The notes beneath the pieces were generated by a model. That model searched no databases. It saw nothing but the letters and a program-made list of their open reading frames with translations, and was not told the origin of the DNA. A stretch of DNA of 64,000 nt from NCBI RefSeq assembly GCF_963675165.1, contig NC_087385.1, positions 5,442,412-5,506,411 on the forward strand, read 5' to 3'. The position numbers were made by a program, and so were the translations under genes. How positions within the stretch are numbered: position 1 is the first letter of the stretch; each line of letters opens with the position of its first letter. Shown here piece by piece: positions 39,997-51,119 of the stretch. This DNA is from Halichondria panicea (lineage: Eukaryota > Porifera > Demospongiae > Suberitida > Halichondriidae).

Positions 39997-42900
39997 CTAT
40001 TGGTGTAGATGACTGCCCTGCAATTGTGCCGCTGAATTCAAACCTTCTTCATGTGTTTGCATTTCAATAGTTTCTTGGACACTTCCATTCTCCGAGTCAT
40101 TCAGTGCTTTAAGCGTATCGTCCAGATCAACTCCATCAAAATAGTCAAAGTCAATACTACTACTGTCAGAGTCGTCCACCACCTCCTTGCGTTTCGTATA
40201 TGTGCCACTTCTGCTTTGATAGTCTGTCGTAAACGTTATAGTATCTTGAGAGCTTGCAACCACTTCGTCTAATTGTCCATTGCTTGAGTCAGAATCAGCA
40301 ACACTTGAAACTTTTATTTGAGGCTTCTCTTTTGTGATAGTCCATCTTCTTCTGATTGCTCCGCCAGTTGATAGGGCTGGTACCTCACTGTCACTCTCTG
40401 ATGATACATCTGCTGCATACGCTTGTGGTACTTGTAACATATTCTCTAGTGGCTCAGTAGGTAGGTCAGCTTCACTGCCACTATCCTGTTCAGAAGACTC
40501 ACTAAGTAAACTTGACCGTTGTTGCACTGATGGTTTGTTCTCTTTTGTGAAAGTCCCTCTTCTTCTGATTGCTCCGCCAGATAGGGCTGGTACCTCACTG
40601 TCACTCTCTGATGATACATCTGCTGCATACGCTTGTGGTACTTGTAACATATTCTCTAGTGGCTCAGTAGGTAGGTCAGCTTCACTGCCACTGTCCCGAT
40701 CAGAAGACTCACTGAGAAAACTTGACCGTTGTTGCACTGATGGTTTCTTCTCTTTGGTGAAGGTACCAGTTCTCTTGATAGTGGGGCTAACAGACATCTC
40801 TTCATGTTCTTGCTCCAGGGATTGCAATGGATCGCTTTGCTTTACATAAGTTCCCGATCTTATCCTTGCAATAGATTTTTCCGTAGTCGTGGCAACGCTT
40901 GAAGTGTTTGTTTGTGAGTTCTGTACGTGTATCTGTGGAATGGTACTCTGGTGTGTTGTCATATACATGTAATCAGAAGACATTTGTAAGTCATCTTCTA
41001 TGTCCATTACTTCGAGGTTTGCAATCGCAGAGTCCACTGCTTCGAGAGCTTCACCACTCCCATACGGTGCATCAACACCTTCGATAACAACGTCATCTTC
41101 TCGTGTAGAGAGGGGAAAGTCGGAATCAGAACTATCGAGGTTTTCTATTTCACTTGATGATTGCTGAAGTTCTTGTGGCTCTGGCAAAACTACAGGACCA
41201 GTAGTGACATACGCAACCTCTTCTTGTTTCTTGAAGGCCATGATGCAGTGTAGATTTCCGCCGAGACGTTTCGTTTTCTTCAATTGTATCCCCCTCTCAG
41301 TATGTCTGATATTGAAGAACTCGGGCCTTTTAGTGTTCAAGTCAGTCGCGATGTCTGTCCACCTACACAGAGAGTTGTAGTAAAAATACAGTTTTTGCAG
41401 GAATTGATGTATTTTGACCAGCACTTAGCTCTAAACACAGTGTAGTAATTTATGTTTGGCCATATCCAAAGATAGGCCCATAGTTATAGCCGCCCCTATA
41501 TATATACATACAGTGTCCATGTCATAGAGATTGAGGGCACTCACAATTTGCAGTGAATAGAGTACTGTTTCCGACTAGGCTCTCCAACCAGTATCCAAGT
41601 GTCTACATCATCCACTCCCATGTCAACTCTACAGATCAAAAGACAAGCACATGACACAATGCACTGCGTACATGCAAAACATGAACAACTTACTGATAGG
41701 CCTCAGACGGTGATCTGGGCACCTCTTCGAAACCAATTGGGCAGAAGTAGTGGTTGAGGCAGTGGTAAACAAATGCCATTGAGGGATCTCTCAGCCCCTC
41801 TTTCAGTTTCTCCAAGGCTTGCTCTGGCTTCAACCCAAAAGTTTTCCCTTTGCCTACTGGCTTGTAGAAGTAGTAAGCCTGACCACTGACTCCATAGTGA
41901 CAGCACAAATGCTTGAACCACCTGAGAACAAGGGAAAACACAGTGAATCTTTACAATGTCTGTACATGGGTTAATTAAGTAAGTCTCAAGTTACCTCATA
42001 CAAGTGGCATTTCCTGTGAATGGTCCGAACCTAATCTCTCCAAAAGGTGGCTTGAATCCAAGCAGTGTGAGAGCCTCCTCTTGTGTGATGGGACGATGAC
42101 TGCACATTAAATTAATGTATATTTGAGGTGATGTTACAGAGAAGATAAGTTGCTATGGTACTGCCTACACTGAGTGTACATAAACAGTATGCACCACCCA
42201 TCACACACAGACAGACTGGTCACACCTGCCATTGCCCAGGGTGGAGTACAGATAATTCCAGCAAGACACAACAGAGGAGATCCCACACGACTTGCTGTAC
42301 TGAGGCCGACACATACAGTACCTGTAGAGTGGGAAGTGAGAATGAGAGGCTATGTGATAATACATGTCACCGATTAGGCCGGCTTGGGAGAACAATTACC
42401 ATAATTATGACATAGTTGAGATGCATGAGATTCTGAACAATTACACAATAGATATCTAAATTCTCAGACTTATCTGTAGTGAGCCTTTGGTATGCTATAC
42501 ACTTGGGACTGGATAAGCATTACGTCGTGTACATTAGGGAATTGCTCAACGAGGATGTAAGTTTAAAAATGCAAATGCAAGTTGATGCATACATACATCT
42601 ATATGTTGAACATGCTAGCTCAACAAGACACCTCCTTTGAGCTCTTTTGAGGTCAAAGCTCTACCATTTATTCTGTGCATGCTTGTACCCTGTACTCACC
42701 ATCGTTTCAAGTCCAGTACTTTCCTCTGTTCCATATCTGCAGGGGTGAGGGCTAACCTAAACTCTGGTTGAGAGTCAACATCAGATGGATCCACTGTGGT
42801 GACCCTAGCAGTGGTTAGTGGCCTTCTTGGCGTCACCTGTGTACGTGTGGAGAGGACATGGACACAATAAACCATGCACCTGTGCACATGTATTTATGTA

Positions 42901-43606
42901 ATATCCTTTGTATAGTGCTCTTAGGTAGTAATATTTGTGGAATATAGCTACATGTATCATAGGTGGGAAATTAACAAACACCACCACTCACATATTTGTT
43001 GTCTACTGTGTCTTTCCATTTCTCTCTCTCAGTTTCATGCCTTGGTGAGGCATATCTGCTGGCCTGTGGAACGGGCTCTCTTGTCTTGCCTGCACTCAGC
43101 CCTGCACTCTTGACCCTCCCTGGAGATCGTAGTATAGGTGAGGACTCCACGGAAGACGACTGGACTCGTCGAGGTGAGCTTACAGAGAACAGCGGCTGCT
43201 TTATTGCTGGAGAGTGCTTGGAACTTCTTGGAGAGCTACCTTGTGGCTTGCCTGAGGCCGAGGGTGAAGAGAACGGACGTGGACTTGTTTTGCTACTGCT
43301 AACTGTGCTTGCCAACGGGGTACTCCTTGATTTTAGTGGTGAGCGTGATTTGGTGGTTGGTTTTCGGTCCTGAGAGTCTGATGCAGATCGTAATGGTGTG
43401 GACTCTTTCTTTGCTTTTTCAGCAGCTCTTTGCTTCTCCCTCTCTTGGAGAAATTTGGGTAATTTGGGTTTGGATTTCAAAGTGGATGAAGAGAAGTCAA
43501 CTTCCCAAGCCAATACTGCAGAGTCATCATCTTCTTGAGGTGCTTCATTGACCTGATCTTGATCTGTAGATTGGTTCCAATCAATAGTAAACACTGTAGA
43601 CGCCAT
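39997..43606 (-). CDS. BIVM: BIVM (basic immunoglobulin-like variable motif-containing protein) with a long repeat-bearing C-terminus
   Basis: Seven exons: 43606-42992, 42836-42700, 42321-42226, 42099-41995, 41921-41694, 41628-41545 and 41362-39997, giving 876 residues (human about 500). The conserved core runs from [17 protein letters not shown] through [65 protein letters not shown] and [17 protein letters not shown] to [13 protein letters not shown], in the same order as human BIVM. The N-terminal ~200 residues are Ser/Pro-rich and basic. The C-terminal ~440 residues are acidic and Ser-rich, with a nearly identical 71-residue tandem repeat and five copies of a GT[FYI][TV]K-type motif preceded by Arg. 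The cellular role of BIVM is not established. The Cys of SCGISS and the His of LNHYFC suggest a papain-like fold. The gene diverges from the PP2A B'' gene across 231 bp. Confidence 0.93.
40347..40770 (-). repeat. 213-bp tandem duplication in the BIVM last exon
   Basis: Two nearly identical 213-bp copies (71 codons) coding for PSVQQRSS...[29 protein letters not shown]. The copies differ at only a handful of bases, plus a 3-bp insertion. More diverged fragments of the same motif lie on both sides. Confidence 0.9.
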
Positions 43607-43837
43607 TGTATTGGTGTGGAGAAACTCAATAAGCAATCAGAGAAGGTTTCCTTTTACCCTAACTAAAGCCTACCACAATGTTTACATTGTAAGTAACCCC
43701 GCCCACCTTGTATTTGAACATCCAATCATGTACCACGGTGGCTTTTATAAAACACAAGCTTGTAATTTAATAATTGTACAAGAATATTCGATTGTGTTGA
43801 CAAAGAAACTTTGATTCTTCTACTCAAGGCAGTAAAG
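43607..43837. promoter_or_regulatory. Divergent promoter, BIVM / PPP2R3
   Basis: 231 bp between divergent starts. It has a GC-box-like CCCCGCCC near 43696-43703, CCAAT near 43721 and a TATAAAA-like element near 43746. Confidence 0.5.
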
Positions 43838-44577
43838 ATGGCGTGTGTTGAGACCTCTATTCTAGTTCCAGACTCAAGAAAGAAAGTCGATGAATTGTTC
43901 TTGTTTTGGCTGTCTGAGCCGTCTACACAAGAAATGCTGAGGAAAGAACTAGCAAAACTTCGTGGAGTCTCACAAAATGAGCTGAACATTGACTACCTGG
44001 ACCTGTCCATCCCTACCAGCAGCTTTACCAGTACATTAAGACCGTCCAGCCCCAACCTGAGAGCTCCCTCTCCACCTCCTGGTCTGTCAAGATCACCCAA
44101 GAGTCCACGAGGTAGAAGCAGATCTCCAAAAAAGGGACACAGGTCCCCAAAAAATCAAGAACATGGTCTCAGCAAGAGTGTACGAGCTCAAGATATGCAA
44201 AAAGTGTATGAGGAGAATGTAGATGAAGTCGACTTTGCTATACAATCCAACGGCTCCGAAAACGAAAGCAATTTAATCAGCAAGCCTGCAGCTATTGATG
44301 TCAAGCGTCGTGGTCGAAGTCGCAGTCCCAAGCCAGCAGACCTACCCAAGGCGCCCGCTCACCATCAAGTGATTCCGCAGTTCTATTTTCCCCACGGGAA
44401 GCCCAACGCTGAAGAAAATGTGGAAGAGTGTCTTCAAAAGGCAGAGAAGATATTTGCGGAACAACTAAATGGAGAACTGGGGCAGAGCCACTTTGAGGAT
44501 GTCTCTAAGGTGAATTAATTTCTATACACCATCATGTGGTAGGACACCTGCTAAAATTCTTTTTGTGTGCACTAATC

Positions 44578-44614
<37 letters not shown>

Positions 44615-44615
44615 G

Positions 44616-44705
<90 letters not shown>

Positions 44706-47700
44706 TCCAGGTGCCAAGCCTGCAACTGTGTGGTTTTTACTGGAGTGTGCATGTGTAGTTTGTACTATCCCTGTGGTTTAGGTGTACCCCAAATCACTTG
44801 CTTAGGTAAGCAATTTTGTGGGGATTTTCTTAGGTGTAGCTGATAAGGTTTCTCAGACATTGTCTTTTACAGTGGTACATGGTTTTACAGTGGTACATGC
44901 ATTGCTAGGCAATTTTTGTAGCTTGCTAACTCATCAAGTGTGTTTGTCTGGCACGTCTTTAGAGTGGTACTTATAGTCTTGGGGCTTGTAGTCTTGGAAG
45001 CTGTTCACCCAGACATGTTACATACAGGGTTTGTGCTTGTGTACACTAAACCAATGTCCCGTGAGGCCCCAGGTCACTTTCCCAGCATAGTTTGCATAGT
45101 TACGCCTCTTATTAGTTTAGCAGTGCAAGCATCTGTTCCGTAAATGGCTTGACTGTAATGAAGTGTAGCATCACCAAATACTTCACATTCTACTTGCACG
45201 TTTGGACCACTGGGTATGACTAGGTGGCGTGTAGCAGGTGGTCTAACCTGCTGTCCTGTTTGGAATTTTCTTCATTCTTGACACCCAGTCACCTTAACCT
45301 ACTCTGAGGACGGAAAATATCCACCAACGATTTAATAGCATTTTACAGCTCTCATATCACATTGCAAATTATGTGTATGTCCATGTACACGTACATACGG
45401 GTTTGTATTACCCAGTGATGGTTGACTATCGTGTTTTTCCATGCAGGTACTCGGTGTTCCTCTGTATTGGAAGGCGCCTCTGTTCGTTGCCAGCCTGGGT
45501 AAAGCCAAAGACAGAACCACAGTGACCTTCCCAATGCTGCAGAAGATGTGGAGAAGGTGTGTTGCAATTGAGCTCACTGTGTTTACATCAGTAGTCTGTG
45601 GAAGTTGTTGTGCTACATGTACATGATTGGTCAAGGCACAGGTGTGTGTATTAAGAATTAGCTAGTGTGATCCAAAGTTAGTGTGATCCAAGTCTGCAAT
45701 TTATGAACATGGTCAAATCAAGTGTCCCCTGGCTCTGTAAGCCTTAACATGACACTGAAGGGTATACACTACTGTACATTGCAGGCCTGAGTGTGATGTA
45801 GTAATGTAAGTAGTAATGACCAAGACTACCACAGGATGTTTGGATAGCAGCCCATGATGTGATTATAGGTGGGTGGATGTTTAGGTTTCGACTTGTATAT
45901 AGCCAATTGCATTGTCTAGCAATAATGTTTGTTTTGTGAACTTGGACCAAGGTTGCCTAACCTTGCCCCCCAGACCCTCCACCCTATAGCTTAGACTCTT
46001 ATACTTGGCTGTGTTTATATGCCCATTGTTTAACGACAGCTCCAGTAGTCTTAGAGCATAATAATAATGTTTTTACAGTAGCTACAGTTTCTGTTCTCAA
46101 TGCTACACCCTATAGCTTTGATGGAGCTAGCTGTTGGCATAGGAAAAGTAGTAACATTTGTTCCCATGGATAGCTCAGAATACTAGTATACATGTACTTC
46201 GTTACATGTATATGTACTTTGAAACCTTGAGGTGTGATGCATACTCAAAGAGCCTGGGTAATCCGAACAGTGCCACTCCCTGAGATGTGTGCATTTGAAT
46301 CACACCGTCACTAATTGAAGGTCTGCACGAGTATGTATGCAGTGGGTATGTACGTGCATGTATACAGAAAAAGTTGTTTACTGCAATAGAAGCCTCTGCT
46401 GAAACACTACTGTTAGCTAGGAGTAATGTGTTTACAAGCACGCTAAAGTATTTGTGTTGCTAATAGAATCTGTACAACTGTCTTTCGGTGCTAGTTGAGA
46501 GTTCAACTCCATATGCTGTCTCCATCTGTATTGTGTGTACTCTCTTCCTGGGTTGTTTTGGTGATGCGTGCATTCCTCCAATTTCTGGTTATTCATAACA
46601 ACCAGACTGTCTATACACCTTGTTGTCCCTGCTGAATCTCGACAGTATTCATAGTCCCATCCATCCATCCACCCCATTCTAGCACTTACCCTGGTTTTAG
46701 TAAACACATTAATGTCTGTGTACTCCCTCCAGAGTGACCAGTCACTGTCACGATGACGCTTCTCGCTTTGTGAAACTCCTGGCCACTAACGGGCAAAGCT
46801 ACCTCACTGAAGACGACTTTGTCCCACTTATTCAGGTATGCTATATAATTATATAGAATGTATTGTGTGTGTGCTCTGTGATTGCAGCATGCTATATATA
46901 TATATACATAGTGGGGATATTTCTAATTAGTTGAGTCAGGCTTCCTCTGTCACTGACCGGCAGGCCCTGAGGTGCAGTAATTGAGTAATTAAATCTTTTC
47001 CACCACTGGCTTCATTGATGTGACCACCTGGATATTGCTATGCTAGGAATTCACATAGTTTTCATTGTTTTATCACTCAGTTTTTAAATTTCCGTGGGAC
47101 TAGAGAACATGATAGTAGTAGTTGCTTATTGACAAACGACTTGTGTTGCAAAATAAATAAATATGGTCATACAGTATACTACACAGTGCATATTTTGAAT
47201 GGCTTTCATTGGTTGTCCCCTCTCCACAGGACCTGGTCAACGCTCACCCTGGCCTGGCCTTCCTCAACTCAGCTCCTGAGTTTCATGAGAGATATGTGGA
47301 AACTGTAAGTCCTGGTGTACCCTACTTCCCCTTAGGTCACCCCATAATTGCACCCCAGGCCATTATAATAATTGTTTATTAACTACCAATGGCAGCACTG
47401 ACCTCACACACTGGAATGTTGTGTTCACAGGTGATTGGGAGAATCTTCTATGAGGTGGACAAGAACTGGAATGGCCGTATCACTGCTAGTGAATTAAGGA
47501 GGAGTAACTTTCTCCAGACCCTCGCCTCATTGGAGAAAGAGAACGACATCAACAGAGTTATAGATTATTTCTCATACGAGCATTTCTACGTGATATACTG
47601 CAAGTTTTGGGAGCTAGATACAGACCATGATTTGGAGATCAATGCTCAGGACTTGGCCAGACATGCTGATCATGCTCTCCCTTCTCGAATCATCAATAGG

Positions 47701-49141
47701 GTACTCTCTGGAGTTGTTACAAGGTAATCACATTTGAGTGCTTTATGTTTAGACATAGTAGTGGTGCTTTCGATGAGGCAATATTGTGTAAGGCAACTTG
47801 TTGTGTTGTTCTAAGTCTTGTGATGTTGTGTTTGTTACGGCTTTGTTGCTACTAGATAAGCAACAGCAGATGGTGTTTTGTTTGTATTTATGTAGTCAAT
47901 GTATTGCTGACAGAAATCGGAAGGGCTCTCAACAGGAGAACCAGAGTGCTGAGGCCAAAATGGAGTACAAGGACTTTGTGTGGTTCCTGCTGGCAGAGGA
48001 AAACAAAACATCTCCTCGAAGGTCAGTGCATGAGCTAATTGGTTTGCAAACAACTGGTGCTCGCTCATACAATGTACAATGTAGCAACATCCGACCGTTA
48101 CGTGTACTGCGTACTTACATGCCTCAGTACCAGCCTACACAATAGTCGAACAATTTCTAGAGTTCAATCACTTGTCATTGTATGGCTAGCCAGCCATATG
48201 TTGGGCATTCTAACAACGTACATGTAGAGGAGCCTATGCGATACAGCCTAACAAATGTGATGTATTCTACAGCATAGAGTATTGGTTCCGAGTGCTGGAC
48301 ATTGATGGAGATGGTGTGCTGTCCCTGTTTGAGCTCGTCTACTTCTATGAGGAGATTCTCCAGCGACTACAGGAACTCAACATTGACTGTCTCTCTGTGG
48401 AGAACACTGTTTGTCAGATCCTCGATATGATCAACCCCAAGGAAATAGGTGAGACTTCAATGTTAACATGTCTACACACAGAACTTCATTAAGAGGGGGC
48501 TGATGATTTCTACAGTGGTTGCACTCATATACCAACAATACACACAATGTTTTAACATCGATGACAAGTAGTTTGTTTTGCTTAATTAGTACATGTATTT
48601 TGTTACATTTTTCTTCCAAATAAGACAATATTTTCTCCCTATGTTATTTAGGCAAGATCACTCTACGTGACCTCAAATCGAGCAAGATGACTCCAGTGTT
48701 CTTCAATACTTTTGTCAATGTTGAGAAGTACCTTGAGTTTGAGCAGCGAGACCCAGTGGCAGCTGCCAGGGAGACTGACAGCGGAGAGGCCACAGGGGAG
48801 AGCGAGTGGGACCGCTATGCTGCAGAGCAGTATGAGCTACTCATACAGGAAGACTCCTACGACCAAGAAGAGTGAGTCCATTAGCAGGGGTAGCTTTATG
48901 GCTAGGAAAATTAGTGTACATGTACATCGTCATGTGTCATCATCGGGTCAGTGTGTATCGCATTGGATTAGCTAATATTTTTCTTTGTTGCTATTACTCA
49001 ATAGCTAGAAGAATGTGACTATATTTCGTACTTAAAGTTGACTGTTTGTTTTTCCATCGCTATAGTTTTGAAGAAACTAATGAGGACACTAACAGCAGTG
49101 TTGATGAAGAGGAGCAGGAGATACTCAACCTCTTAAGATGA
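43838..49141 (+). CDS. PPP2R3A: PP2A regulatory subunit B'' (PR72/PR130 family)
   Basis: Nine exons: 43838-44509, 45447-45556, 46733-46835, 47230-47304, 47431-47723, 47914-48021, 48273-48448, 48652-48871 and 49066-49141, giving 610 residues. The conserved half reads [46 protein letters not shown], then calcium-binding loops ([13 protein letters not shown] and [13 protein letters not shown]), [25 protein letters not shown] and [10 protein letters not shown]. Together these are diagnostic for B''/PPP2R3A. The subunit directs PP2A to substrates in a calcium-dependent manner. The N-terminal exon has an animal-specific Ser/Pro/Arg-rich stretch ([21 protein letters not shown]) and the conserved [11 protein letters not shown]. 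The acidic tail [11 protein letters not shown] closes the protein. Intron 1 contains a long GT microsatellite. Confidence 0.95.
44510..46732 (+). other. PPP2R3 introns 1 and 2
   Basis: Introns of 937 and 1176 bp flank the small exon 45447-45556. Apart from the GT microsatellite, nothing gene-like is seen; the short open frames are not supported. Confidence 0.6.
44579..44701 (+). repeat. (GT)n microsatellite
   Basis: About 120 bp of GT with two GC interruptions, in PPP2R3 intron 1. It produces meaningless Cys-Val and His-Thr open frames on both strands. Confidence 0.95.
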
Positions 49142-49503
49142 ACTCACTTTCTTCCCTTAATTGCTCAAACTAACTCTCATTTCACTCTCATGCAATAATT
49201 CTTGACTCATGCAATAATTCTTGTTTTTTTCACCATGCAATTTCTTGTATGATACTGTTACTGTATTTAGATGGTCAACTTGGGGTAACCCACTACTTTG
49301 CATGATAGCCCTAATAATCATTAAGGTAAAGATCAGCATTTTGAAAATTGAAATGACAAGTCATAATTATAGCCTCAAGATTTAGGTAAAGATCAGCACT
49401 TTGAAAATTGAAAGACATAATAAAAGAAGGTAAAGATCAACAAATTTAACTGAAAAGGCTACACCATTAACATAATTTTCCATAAACATTCTAGAATAAT
49501 AAT
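49142..49503. other. Convergent intergenic region PPP2R3 / MPDU1 with short duplications
   Basis: About 360 bp of AT-rich sequence. CTCATGCAATAATTCTTG is tandemly repeated near 49188-49223. AGGTAAAGATCAGCA(T/C)TTTG is repeated near 49324 and 49384, with a partial third copy near 49429. Confidence 0.6.
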
Positions 49504-50932
49504 CTACTGTTCTTTCTTCTCCTTTCCCTTTCCTTTCTTCACAGTCCCTGCGTTCCAGTAGACGACAAACTGTATCATAATGATTGTGTTGAGGGTGAAA
49601 GAGATGGAGAATATAAGCAGTGTGATGGGGTCTTGAGTCTCTTGCATGGTCGTGAAGATACGAGCAGCAGCACCCGACCAGTTCAAGTAGGAGGTGATCA
49701 GAGAGAGCTGGCCAGTCGACCCATTAGAGTAGATCGCATACATCTGTGTAAACTGTGCATGGGGGGACAGAGAGCATAATTACTCATGAAATAACAGTGG
49801 ACCTTGCACTATTCACAGTACTACCGTATATTTTGAGGGTATAAACTTTCGCGAAATGACAGTTAGAAAGGTTTTCACGGATTTAATTTTCGCGGAATAG
49901 CAGCCTTTCTGCAGCATGCATACATGCGATATTAAATTTGTGAGTATAAATGTTCGCGGTGCATGCTTAATCAGTGAAAACCGCAACATTTATACCCTCG
50001 AAATACACACACTGTAAGGTATGCAAATGCCCACAGAGAACATTGTGAAGACAACATGCATATAGCGTGTGTGTCTAATTATACAGGATAGCTGCCCTTG
50101 AATAAGGCAATGTGCAGTATCTGTTGTGCTCCTCACCCTGCTCAACATCATGAGTGGTATCACAGCGGTTTGTAGTGTAGACAGGAGCTCCATGCTGGCA
50201 AGGTCAGAGGTCAAGTACCATGCTAATATGCTATAGACTGGGGCAAAGACGGCTATGAGTATCCGTTGGTTCTTGTAGTTGAACATGAGCGAGATTATGA
50301 TCACATTCTGAAGGGCTATGAAGAAACTCTCTCCCCAAGCACTGTAGAGTATAAAGAATATGCAAGTCATAATACCTAGTTAGCCTTTTATGTATGATTG
50401 TAAATCACTCTTTCAAGATATAGGACATTCCCCAATCTTCTCAGGCTAAGGTTACTCAATTGTAATACTTAAAAAGACGAACCTGAATGGAAATCCCTTG
50501 CCCAGGTTATAGGTGCAGGTGAAGGTAACGGCACCTAGCTCACTGAAGATGGACAAGTAGCTCAAGCCCTCTGCAGAACCTGCCGCCACAATCTTCATGA
50601 TCTGTGGCACCTTCACTGCATTGACAAGTAAATAGAGTTATATACGCACGAATGATATTTGTAAGACATTAGTCGCTAGCTTGTATATGATAGTGATAGT
50701 CTTACCAATAATTGATCCGAGGAGAATCAGCATACTGAGGGCACGACTGACAAACATCTTGAAACAGTCCGCTGCAAGATAAAGAGGGAGAGAGAGGAAA
50801 GACCGTAAACACTTTGTATGCTTTGGAAATCTCACAATCCTCACAGTCAAAGAAGTCATAGTTCTCCCATACTGTCTCATAGCAGTCTCCAGGGTAGAAG
50901 TACTTGAGTCCCGTCTTCAGTAGCTCAGTCAT
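49504..50932 (-). CDS. MPDU1: Mannose-P-dolichol utilization defect 1 protein
   Basis: Five exons: 50932-50836, 50771-50706, 50615-50483, 50341-50137 and 49752-49504, giving 249 residues (human 247). It carries two PQ-loop regions; the first reads VKVPQIMKIVAAGSAEGLS and the second GSTGQLSLITSYLNWSGAAARIFTTMQETQDP, each in the family's usual place. Several hydrophobic spans lie between, and a Lys-rich cytosolic C-terminus (KKGKGKEKKEQ) ends the protein. MPDU1 is an ER membrane protein needed for the use of dolichol-phosphate-mannose and -glucose in N-glycan, GPI and O- and C-mannosylation. The exon-5 acceptor was set at TGCACAG so that FTQMY aligns with the human LLQAA segment. It diverges from the TMTC gene across 187 bp. 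Intron 4 holds a MITE-like element. Confidence 0.95.
49813..50017. mobile_element. MITE-like element in MPDU1 intron 4
   Basis: About 200 bp, same family as 22080-22219. Ends share GTATATTTTGAGGGTATAAA and its near complement TTTATACCCTCGAAATAC, with ACAGT close to both tips. The interior again has TTTCGCGGAATAGCAGCCTT and GCATGCTTAATCAG. It is non-coding and lies between exons 4 and 5 of MPDU1. Confidence 0.75.
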
Positions 50933-51119
50933 CTTCACAGCAAGTTAACAGACTAGACAGCTGCAATAAAGTGGGTGTGGAAGGAAATAAAGATTGCCCA
51001 TCCTTTATTCCAATCTGATTGGGGGGCGTTGCCCAGGTGAGAAACGAAGGTGAGCATGGCTGCAATATTCTCAAGATACAGGATCAGGCAACAGTAGCCT
51101 TACAGGCACACTCACTGAG
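50933..51119. promoter_or_regulatory. Symmetric divergent promoter, MPDU1 / TMTC
   Basis: 187 bp. A near-perfect CCAAT dyad, CCAATCTGATTGG, is at 51010-51022, giving one CCAAT box on each strand. An adjacent inverted pair GGAAATAAAG / CTTTATTCC lies just to its left (about 50979-51011). NF-Y-type sites are known in bidirectional promoters; use here is inferred. Confidence 0.6.
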
